This document shows positions 55,980 through 64,000 of a DNA stretch of 64,000 nt, piece after piece (within the stretch, counting starts at the first letter, position 1; the number at the start of each line of letters is the position of its first letter). The translations under genes were made by a program, and so were the position numbers. Under the pieces are notes generated by a model. The model did not search any database and was not told the origin of the DNA. It worked only from the letters and a program-made list of their open reading frames with translations. This DNA comes from Vombatus ursinus (taxonomy: Eukaryota > Chordata > Mammalia > Diprotodontia > Vombatidae): the NCBI RefSeq assembly GCF_900497805.2, contig NW_020954556.1, positions 34,153,312 through 34,217,311 of the forward strand, written 5' to 3'.

Positions 55980-57085
55980 TCAACGCATAGTTTTTGTAAA
56001 TAAATATATTTTTTAAATTGGCTATCTTCGAAATCAATTACAATACCTGCAAGACATAAGGAAGCTTTTCATTTTCTTTCCTTTCAATAGCCTTGTTGCT
56101 TTCCTCTTCATCTTAAAGCAATTCCAAGTATTTATGCTCCTGCAACAGGCTCACATCCTTTCTCATTCTTTGTTTAAAAGGGAAGCTGATCAGATCAGGT
56201 AGAATCTCAGCTATGTGTTCCCCCCTTCCCCATCCTAAGACAGTCTGAAGTACTCTGTTATTATTAGTTCTTAACCTTTACAAAAGAACAAAGAATGTAC
56301 AATTAAAGAATGTCTTCCTTTACATAAGCAATACTTATGATATTATGTGAGAAGACTATGTAATTATCCCAATTGCTTTATGATTATATTTTGCATTAAT
56401 CTGTACCTTGCTCACACCAACACCTATAGTAAAGTCTTATTAGTTTGCCCTACTTTATAATGTGCTTGGCATTTTCACAACCAGGAAAAACAGTTTAGGG
56501 ATTAATTGAACAGATGTACTGGCAACTAAGAATCCCTCCCTCTCTTGACTGTCTGCTCTTCTTGTATAAGAATGGGAGAGGAAACTTCAGGATTCAATTA
56601 GGGTACCAATCCTCAGAACCCATGAGAGCTACAATAAGGGAACTTCATGAGAACTCAATTCACAGAGGGAGAAAAGGAATTCTGATAATCAGGAGCTATG
56701 CATCTTTTTTTTTTGTCCCCATGTGCTCTCCAAGTTTGAGCTTACTTTCCCCAAGGATAGTCTGCATGCAAGAAGAGCATCTTCCCCCAATTTTTTGGGG
56801 GGGTGAATTAAGATGGTGATATTTCTATGACAACTATGCTTGTAATACCTGTTTCATAAATGCCTTTTTTCCAGAAGCTATTTAAGTCTCGCTAATAATC
56901 AATGTGTAAATTCATCAGGTGTGGGCTGGAATGTGATAGGACCATAAGTACCAAGTCTCTTAGGGCTACCTCTACAACCTTGAAGGGAGAAGTAGTTAGC
57001 TTCCCTCTGAAGACTCAGACCACTAATGTGAAGTAGGTTGTGGAATTAGCCCAGGAGGGTTTTAAAGTTGTTAGTCTCTAGCTTT
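55980..57085. other. Unassigned sequence
   Basis: About 1.1 kb with no recognised gene. A C/G hairpin ('cccccaattttttggggggg', 56785-56804) lies in a frame of 101 codons (56514-56819) that has no family match. Confidence 0.35.
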
Positions 57086-57087
57086 GT

Positions 57088-57278
57088 ATGGGGCAGCTAG
57101 CAGGCCTGGAATCAGGAAGGCCTGAATTAAAATCTGAGTTCAAATCCTGTTTGCCTCAGTTTCCTTATCTATAAAGCAGAGAATGAAATGGAAAACCACT
57201 CCAGTATCTTTGTCAAGAAAACCCCAAATGGGGTCATGAAGAGTCAGACATGACTGAAATGACCAAACAACAACAAAA
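57088..57278 (+). mobile_element. tRNA-derived SINE with RTE-like tail
   Basis: 'ggggcagctagcaggcctgg', a B-box-like 'gagttcaaatcctg', then 'ggaaaaccactccagtatct' and 'atgactgaaatgaccaaaca' with an AACAACAA end. Part of the central region is missing. A short flanking match (TTTGTAT) is compatible with a target duplication. Confidence 0.85.
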
Positions 57279-57284
57279 TGTTTT

Positions 57285-57635
57285 GTATCCCTTATCCCTA
57301 TTTTCCCCCATTTCTGCTAAAGAAATACTGAGTATTGCTTGAAAGATTCAGAAAGACCTCTGGCAGAGAAGTGGAGAGGCTTCCAAAGGGATTTGTTGAG
57401 TTTCTGTATGTGAGATAGAAGATATCCCTAGAATCCATAGGCATGTGGACAAGCAGGGCCCCCATTACATGTCCTGCAATTTCCACTGCAATTCAGCTGC
57501 TTGATTTCCACAGAATGTTTTTCTCAGTTTCCTTCTATTTTCTCACTGTACTCCTTTCTTTGGCAGTTTCATCACAGGAGTTTTATCTATCACCTTTATG
57601 TATATATTTATGAAACCTCTAACCCTGATTCCTCT
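57285..57635. other. Unassigned sequence
   Basis: No feature recognised; the right edge may be diverged L2. Confidence 0.35.
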
Positions 57636-57639
57636 TTAA

Positions 57640-58480
57640 TGTGTCCTCATTTTCTATCAACTGAACTTCTCCTGCCTTCTCTCACCTTAATAAACATGTC
57701 ACAGATGGAAATCTTCATCTTTGTCTTCATCTTCTCCTGACGAAACCTGCCACTTTTTTTTAGTTTCCCTATTTCTGTTCAGGGTACTACATTCTCCTAG
57801 TTGCTGAGACCTCTAACCTGTCATCTATGACACCTTCCTCTGTAATATTCACTAAAGTCTATTAAATCTGAATCTACTTCAGCATTTTATTGAATAATCT
57901 CAGATATTTCTTTGTATCTTCCTCTCTTTTGCCATTTCAACAGATACCACAGTATTCAAGGCTCTGATTACTTCTCACCAGGATTATTGCTATAGTTTTC
58001 TAACCAGTTTCCTAGTTTCTTACCTCTCCTGTCTCCCCATTTGAAACTCCATTATTGGATGAATCTTTAAAAGTAGAGCTCTGATCATAAGACTCCCTTT
58101 CTCAATAACTTTTGCTCACCCACCATCTAAAGTCTTTAATCTTATATTTTTCTTTTGATCCTATGCTGCCAATGTAACTCTTCAATCTGATGTCCTTTCT
58201 TATATACTTTCCATCCAGTCAAACTGGATTTTCTCTGAATATATCTTTAGCTGCCCCTATTTATGCTTTTACTCAAATCTTTCTCCGTACTTAAAATATA
58301 CTCATTATTCCTCTGCTACTCCATCTTTATGTGGCGAAATTCTACTTTTTTTTTTTTGAAAACTCAGGTATGGTTTCAACACATCTGTAAAGATTTCTTT
58401 GTAATTGTTCCCTGCTCATCCTGTAGCCTGAATTGAGCTCTCTCTCTTCTGAACTACCTTTGTTATGCATTTCATAATAT
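57640..58480 (+). mobile_element. L2, ORF2 C-terminal half
   Basis: In order: 'caccaggattattgctatag' (57977), 'agttttctaaccagtttcct' (57994), 'tctccccatttgaaactcca' (58031), 'actggattttctctgaatat' (58222), 'ccctgctcatcctgtagcct' (58411). This is the L2 ORF2 C-terminal region and the text before its 3' end. No open frame. Confidence 0.72.
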
Positions 58481-58484
58481 CAAA

Positions 58485-58640
58485 GATTTAATACCACAAG
58501 GGATTTCGAGGCCATCCATATCCAACCTTTGTCATTTTAAATATGAACAAATGGTACATAAGGTAGTGAAATGACTTGTCCAAAGTCAAATAGGTAGGAA
58601 GCTGCAGAATGAGATTTTTGAACCAGGTCTTCTAAATGAA
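58485..58640 (-). mobile_element. MIR-type SINE, antisense
   Basis: 'ggccatccatatccaacctt', 'gtgaaatgacttgtccaaag' and 'gagatttttgaaccaggtct' are the reversed core and head of a MIR-like SINE. Confidence 0.6.
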
Positions 58641-58644
58641 GTAT

Positions 58645-58735
58645 TATCTGTCTGAGACCAGATTTGAACTCAGGTCCTCCTGACTCCAGGGCAGGTGCTC
58701 TATCCAATGCGCCACCTAGCTGCCCCAAATTGCCT
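58645..58735 (-). mobile_element. tRNA-derived SINE head, antisense
   Basis: 'accagatttgaactcaggtc', 'ctgactccagggcaggtgct' and 'gcgccacctagctgcccc' are the reversed 5' part of the same SINE family as 18429. Only about 90 bases, truncated on the left. Confidence 0.85.
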
Positions 58736-58739
58736 TTTT

Positions 58740-59500
58740 TTTTTTTTTTTAGGAAGCATAATGCACTAGGCTGTAAGCTATAGGGGAAAATATACTTTCC
58801 AGAGGTGAAAAAGAATTGATAAATAAGCCTTTCTTCTTATGTGACCTGTGATAGCACAAAGAAAGGGTAAGTTAGAATCCCTCTAACTTGTCTAAATTCT
58901 TGAGTACCAGGACAAATTCACAACATGATCTTATATCTCCTCTCATTGCATGGACTCTGGGGAAAGTTAGAGTTTATACTGTCTGCCTCAGGACAACAAG
59001 GGTCATGCATTGTTGATGTAACTGACCTTTTAAGATTTGACAAGTTAAAAGCACCTACTTAAATATACTCCAAACATTTCTAGTACATTATAATATGTCT
59101 TTATTTCTTTATATTTTTTTTGTTTGACAGAGTTAAGGATTATGAAACACTTCAATATCCAGTGTTCACTATAAAATACCACTTGCCAGGAGAGGGATTA
59201 AAGATTTCTCTAAGGAACATTTGACAAAGAACACTTGCTAAGATCATTGAAAACATACTTCAAAGTTTATATGAAAATCTAGCACTTGGAGAATTCATAT
59301 TTAATGGATTACCCGGATGAATGATTATGTAAGTATAAGAACATGAAAATTAATTCACAATTTTACCTAAGACCATCACTTTTTTTCAGTGCCCTCTGTC
59401 TTTTTTACTCATATTTTTTCTCATATCCAGTGCTAATTTCAATTTTAGGAGGATGGAAAGTGGAAATCATAAGCATATTCACACTAAAGTTTTACTTTTA
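58740..59500. other. Unassigned sequence
   Basis: No feature recognised beyond a poly-T run at 58736-58750. Confidence 0.4.
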
Positions 59501-59504
59501 AATT

Positions 59505-59582
59505 ATAGTAGAATAATGTGGTATAAAGAGTCAAGAGAACTGGATTTGAATTCTAGATCATCTAGTAACTCCTGGCAGAATT
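59505..59582 (+). mobile_element. MIR-type SINE head fragment
   Basis: 'aatgtggtataaagagtcaa' then 'gaactggatttgaattctag' is a MIR head. Confidence 0.5.
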
Positions 59583-59584
59583 TA

Positions 59585-59695
59585 ATGTTTAGTAGGTAAC
59601 TACTTTCTATAAGACGTTATCAGGATCTAGGGGCACAAAGATGATAGTTCCTTTAAGGAAATTACATTCTACTAGAGGAATAAAATAAAAGACAA
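59585..59695 (-). mobile_element. L2 3' UTR scrap, antisense
   Basis: 'gttatcaggatctaggggca', 'ttaaggaaattacattctac' and 'agaggaataaaataaaagac' parallel the reversed L2 3' UTR; a second copy starts directly to the right. Confidence 0.55.
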
Positions 59696-60171
59696 GTCAA
59701 AAAGCTTTTTATTAAGTGCTTATTATATGCCAGATACTATGCTGAGCACTGGGGAGACAAAGAAAAGCAAAAATTGTTCTTGACATCAAAGAGTTAGTTT
59801 AATGAGGAAGATAGCATGTAAATAAAAAAGGCACATAGAAGATAAGCATAGTAGAATACAAATTGAGGAGGCAGGGAACATCCAGATCATAGGGATCAAG
59901 GAAGGCTTCATAAAGTGGGAGGGGACTGGTGCTAAATCTCAAAGGACAGCAAAGATTCTGAGATGTGGAGATAAAGAGGAAGTGAATTTCAATAATGGAG
60001 GCCAGCTCATGCAAAAGGAGATGCCTTTAGCTCAGTGAATAGCTAGAGGTTTGTTCTGGCTTGAAAGCCAAATAGAGTACACAAAGGGGAATTATGTGAA
60101 ACAGAGCTGGAAAGAATGTTGGAAGTCAGATTTTTGGGGATCCTTAAATGTCACAATAAACAACTTGCATG

Positions 60172-60183
60172 TTATCCTATGTG
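60172..60183. repeat. Left target-site duplication of a SINE in L2
   Basis: TTATCCTATGTG pairs with TTATCCTATATG at 60462-60473 (11 of 12). Confidence 0.85.
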
Positions 60184-60461
60184 AGAGCTGGATGGCTCAG
60201 TGAATAGAGCATTGGGCCTGGAGTTAGGAAAGACCTGAGTTTTAACTAGCCTCAGACATTTACTAGTTGTATGACCCTGGGCAAGTTATTTAATTTCGGT
60301 TAATTATTATATAAGTTAATTATTAATTAAAATTTTGGTTAATCCACTGGAAAAGGAAATGACAAACCACTCCAGTATCTTTGCCAAGAAAACTCCACAG
60401 ACAGTATGGTCTATGGACTCATAAAGAGTCATACATGACTGAACAACTGAATAACAAAATT
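60184..60461 (+). mobile_element. tRNA-derived SINE with RTE-like tail in L2
   Basis: Head 'gagctggatggctcagtgaa', then 'gcctggagttaggaaagacc', 'tgtatgaccctgggcaagtt' and the tail 'aaaccactccagtatctttg' with 'actgaacaactgaataaca'. An AT-rich expansion of about 40 bases (60296-60340) sits between head and tail. Flanking duplications of 12 bp. Confidence 0.88.
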
Positions 60462-60473
60462 TTATCCTATATG
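60462..60473. repeat. Right target-site duplication of a SINE in L2
   Basis: Partner of 60172-60183. Confidence 0.85.
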
Positions 60474-60587
60474 AAAAGGGGGTCAATGAAGGTTTTTAAA
60501 CCAGGGAAGAGAAATAGATGTGGAATTAAGGAAGACTATTTTGATTTGGGTATGGAGGGCAGATTGGAGATAGGAAAGCCTTACTGT

Positions 60588-60740
60588 AGAGCTGGCCTGC
60601 ACAACATCTGGCCTGTGGGCCACCAGCAGCTCATGGGTTGTATGTCGTTTGGGCCTGTTTTATATTCTCTACATTTTTTGCAGACCGTGTGAAACTCTTT
60701 GGCATATTCATGCAGCCCTATGTTGTGTAGACCTACCCTA
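60588..60740. mobile_element. hAT-like MITE with imperfect terminal inverted repeats
   Basis: The left end 'agagctggcctgcacaacat' and the reverse complement of the right end 'agggtaggtctacacaacat' (right end at about 60715-60740) match at most positions, giving inverted repeats of about 20-25 bases on a 150-base element. The end sequence is of hAT type. No clear 8-bp target duplication was found. Confidence 0.6.
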
Positions 60741-60829
60741 AGAAAATGTCGCATAGTCAGTTTTGCTGAGGGATCTGCATTTTTACGGACCACCTAAAAT
60801 CTTCTGGCAGGCTGCTTGTTTGCTCATTT

Positions 60830-63800
60830 TCCCCAGCCTATTACTTGACATTTAACTCTTTGTCAAAGTAGGGCTGTGCTTCCAGGGTGGAGGGTACATT
60901 CTCCCAATCTTCAGGGGTTTTATGCAGCTGTTTTCAGAGACCTATAAGGACCTATAAGTTTTCAGTTCTTCCAAGGTGGTATGATCAAAGGGAAGGTGTT
61001 TACAGACTTAAGCCAGGAAGTCACCTGAGCTCTACCCAGTTTCCCTTAGACATTATGTTAAATCAAGCCTCTAAAAGGATGCTGGAGCAACAGAACACAC
61101 AAAAACTGGAGTGAAACAATTTTCTAGCTTAAGACAACTTAGAAGGTCTTCAGGAAAGGTCTATCTCACTTGGGTAAAAGAAGAGTACCGCCCAGTACAA
61201 ATGTTGTCCAGGAAAACCAGTGGGAGGCTTTTAGCTACAGCATAGATCAGCAACCAAGGTCCCATGGTCCTGGCTCAGCAGGCCAGCTGTGAGGCCTCCA
61301 TTCCCAAGCACAGAAGGCCAATTGTGAACCCCAGAATCTTGGCACAACTGCAATGAGTAGACTGGGATACCCCAAGTTCAGTGGGCAAGCTGTAAATACC
61401 TGAGGCCCCAGTGTGGAAAGCCAGTAACCAGGCCCCTGACCCCTGGCATAATAAATTTGGAATAGTGCCCACTGGACCCCAGGAGCAGAGGTCAACTTTA
61501 AAAGTCATGAAATAGTCTGGGAAAAATGAGTAAGAAACAGAAGAGAGCCACTGACCATAAAAAGGTACTATGGCTACAGGAAAGATGAAAACACAAACTC
61601 AGAAGAGAACAACGTCACACTGCCTACATGTGAAACCTCAAAAGGGAATATGAATCAGTCTCAAGCCCAAAAGGTTCTCTTAGAAGGGCTCAAAAAGGAT
61701 ATTAAAAATCAAGTAAGAGAAGTAGAAGAAAAATTGGGGAAACAAGTGAGAACTATGAAAAAAAAGATTCAACAGCTTAGAAAAGGAAACACAGAAATTG
61801 ACTGAAGATAAAAAAAATTAAAAGTGGGCAAGTTGAAATTAATGATTTTATGGGAAATCAAGAAAAAATAAAACAATACCAGAGGAAAGAAAAGTAGAAG
61901 ACAATTTGAAATGTTTTATTTGAAAAGCAATTGACCTGGAAAATAGATCCAGGAAAGACAACTTAAAAATTCTTGGACTGCCTGAAAGCTATGACAAAAA
62001 AAAAAAAATAGAGCCTAGACATCATCTTTCAAGAAATTATCAAGGAAAACTGCTTGATATTCTAGAACTAGTGGATTAAATAGAAATTGAAAGAATTCAC
62101 TGATCACCTTCTTAAAGAGATCTCAAAATGAAAGCTCCTAAGAATATTGTAGCCAAATTCCAGAACTCCCCAGTCAAAGAGAAAATATTGCAAGCAGCCA
62201 GAAAGAAACAATTCAAGTATGGTGGAGTCACAGTTAGGATAACACAAGATTAAGCAGCTTCTACATTAAAGCTTTAGAGAGCTTGGAATATGATATTGCA
62301 GAGGGCAAAGGAGCTAGGATTAATCCATAATCAACTACCCAGCAAAACTGAGTATAATCCTTCAGGTTGAAAATGGACATTCAATGAATAGAGGACTTTC
62401 AAGCTTTCTTGATGGAAAGACCAGAGCTGAGTAGAAAATTTGACTTTCAAATGCAAGACTCAAGAGAAGCATAAAAAAAAAAGTAAACAGGAAAGGAAAT
62501 CATAAGGGACCTAATAAGGTTAAATTGTTTACCTTCCTACATGGGAAGATGATGCTTACACAAGCGTCATTATGAGGGCAGTTAGAAGGAGTATATATAG
62601 ACAGAGGGCACAGGTGGTGTTAGTTGAACATGAAGGGAGGATATCTAAAAAAATAAAATTAAGAGATGAGAGAGGAATGTACTGGTAGAAAGGGAAAGGG
62701 AGCAGTAGAATGGAGTAAATTATCTCACATAAAAAAGGCAGGAAAAAGCTTTTACAGTTGAGGGGAAGAGGGGGGAGATGATCAGGAGTGAACCTTACTT
62801 TCATCAGAATTGGCTCAAAGTGGGAGTAATATAAACATTCGGTTGGGTATAGAAATGTATCTTACCTTACAGGAAAGTAGAAGGGGGAAGAAATAAGAGA
62901 AGGAGGGTGATAGAAGGAAAGGCAGATTGGGGGAGGGGTAGTCAGAAGTAAAACACTATTGAGCAGGGACAGAGTGAAAGAAGAGAGAATAGAATAAATG
63001 GGGCTGTGGAAATAGGATGGCAGGAAATATATTTAGCAATAGTAACTGAAAAAAATTCAAAGCAAGTTTCTTTGATAAAGACCTCATTTTTTAAACATAT
63101 AGGGAACTGAGTCAAATTTATAAAAATGATGAATTCCCCAACTGATGAATGATCAAAAGATATGAACAGTTTTCATATGAAGTTATCAAAGCTATCTATA
63201 ATAATATGAAGAAATCCTTTAACTCACTATTGATTGGAGAAATGCAAATTAAAACAGTACTGAAGTACTACCTCATACCTATCAGAGGGGCTAATATTGC
63301 AGAATAGGAAAATGACAAATGTTGGAGGGGATGTAGGAAAACTGGGATATTAATGCCCTGTTGGTGGAATTGTGAACTGATTCAATCTTTCTGTAGAGCA
63401 ATTTAGAACTATACCCAAAGGGCTACAAAACCATGGATACCCTTTGACCTAGCAATATGAGGTCTGTATCCCAAACAAGATAAAAAGAAGGAAAGGGACC
63501 TACATGTCCAAAAAATATAGCATCTCTTTTCCAGTGGCAAAGTATTGAAAAATGAGGGGATGGCCATCAATTGGGGAATGGCTAAACAAATTATGGTATG
63601 TGATTATGATAGAATACTATTGTGCTATAAGAAATGATGAGCAGGATGCTCTCAGAAAAACCCGGAAAGACTTACATGAGCTGATGCAAAGTGAAATGTA
63701 CTGTATATATAACAGCAATATTGTAAGATGATCTGCTGTGAATGACTTAGCTATTCTCAGTAATGCAATGATTCAGGAAAACTCTGAAGTAATTATGATA

Positions 63801-64000
63801 AAAAAAATGTTATCCATCCCCCGAAAAAGAACCGATGGTGTCCAAATAGAGATTGAAGCATACTTTTTTAAGTTGCTTTATTTTTCTTGAGGGTTTTGGG
63901 GGGTCTATGTTTTCTTTCACAACATGACTATTATGGAAATGTTTTGCATTACACATGTATGACCTATATTGAATTACTTGCCTTCTCAGTGAGGGGGGTC
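60830..64000 (+). mobile_element. L1 element C: 5' UTR, ORF1, ORF2 end and 3' UTR (core missing)
   Basis: 5' UTR with 'gcttccagggtggagggtac' and 'aaaactggagtgaaacaatt' (61102), ORF1 from the ATG at 61526, inter-ORF purine-rich text (62470-63040), then a jump to the last part of ORF2 ('agggaactgagtcaaattta' at 63101, 'ttggtggaattgtgaactga' at 63361, 'tcaattggggaatggctaaa' at 63569) and the 3' UTR, which continues past the window edge. About 3 kb of ORF2 is absent. The exact 5' start is uncertain. The 5' UTR is of a different subfamily from elements A and B. Confidence 0.8.
61526..62460 (+). pseudogene. L1 ORF1 of element C (degenerate)
   Basis: Starts MSKKQKRATDHKKVLWLQE after the 5' UTR. The coiled-coil part is shortened near 61780-61900 and followed by stops; 'gacctggaaaatagatccag' (61933) encodes the DLENRSR motif of the RNA-binding domain, and 'actacccagcaaaactgagt' (62333) its C-terminal YPAKLS. 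Several stops and frameshifts; no long frame is open. Confidence 0.75.

Larger units (their letters stand above)
59700..60587 (-). mobile_element. L2, antisense, with a SINE insertion
   Basis: Begins with the reversed terminus ('attaagtgcttattatatgc', 'cagatactatgctgagcact') and continues through 'atcaaggaaggcttcataaa' (59897) and ORF2-like text. A SINE (60184-60461) interrupts it; L2 resumes with 'ggtcaatgaaggtttttaaa' (60481) and 'ttttgatttgggtatggagg' (60539). The SINE's target duplication lies in the L2. Confidence 0.75.

Noticed and set aside
56514-56819. 101-codon plus-strand frame
   Set aside because: No recognisable domain, no splice or promoter context, and it includes a C/G hairpin; a chance frame is likelier.
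61247-61508. Two minus-strand frames of 77-82 codons rich in Gly, Pro and Trp
   Set aside because: Antisense of the L1 element C 5' UTR; no family resemblance and no host gene signals.
1-64000. CRISPR arrays, operons, ribosome binding sites and other bacterial features
   Set aside because: The repeats are dispersed mammalian retroelements and microsatellites; no regularly spaced repeats or bacterial gene structure exist.
1-64000. Functional tRNA, snRNA or miRNA genes
   Set aside because: tRNA-like parts are SINE heads with diverged boxes; no intact RNA gene could be supported by eye.

Overview
The window is mammalian, repeat-rich, AT-rich DNA, most likely from a marsupial. Three things point there: dense and fairly well preserved L2, L3/CR1 and MIR-type CORE-SINEs; tRNA-derived SINEs whose heads and RTE/BovB-like tails match the type common in metatherians; and L1 copies with a marsupial-style 5' UTR. 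No Alu, B1 or other eutherian SINE was seen. The species was not determined. No functional host gene could be supported: no exon series, CpG-island promoter or intact long reading frame. The longest open frame (192 codons) is part of an L1 ORF1, so the segment is intergenic or deep intronic.

Layout. 1-3700: antisense L1 ORF1 and ORF2 pieces, an L2 scrap and a half-L1 relic. 3700-12280: mostly unassigned DNA dotted with MIR-type SINEs, L2 and microsatellites. 12290-16767: two L1-derived elements close together, both lacking the ORF2 core; the second sits inside an older L3. 19334-20830: a processed pseudogene of ALDH7A1 on the minus strand, abutting an antisense L1 3' end (20835-22110). 22-29 kb: L2, a 5'-truncated L1 with a clear 17-bp target-site duplication, and more L1 and SINE fragments. 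29880-35495: one L3 element split by a 4-kb antisense L1 that itself holds a SINE; a second small L1 lies in the left L3 half. 35495-38740: a sense L1 with a large internal deletion. 40554-40880: a 7SL (SRP) RNA retrocopy. 41-54 kb: sparse L2/MIR, a GC-richer unassigned block (46.6-47.7 kb), long purine and CA/TA microsatellites and an antisense L1 ORF2 piece. 54-60.6 kb: L1, L3, L2 and SINE copies, including a SINE with matching target duplications in an L2. 60.6-64 kb: a small hAT-like MITE, then a third L1 lacking its ORF2 core that runs off the window.

How the parts relate. The window is a record of retrotransposition. L1 machinery explains the L1 copies, the ALDH7A1 and 7SL retrocopies and the A-tailed SINEs. 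RTE-type machinery probably moved the SINEs ending in an AACAACAA-type tail. L2 and L3 are the oldest layer, L1 and the RTE-tailed SINEs the younger one. The most notable pattern is that several separate L1-family copies keep the 5' UTR and/or ORF1 and a 3' end but lack the ORF2 core. Two of these are bounded by their own target-site duplications. This fits half-L1 (HAL1-like) non-autonomous lineages rather than random decay. Family assignments rest on recalled consensus features and visible motifs; no database search was possible.
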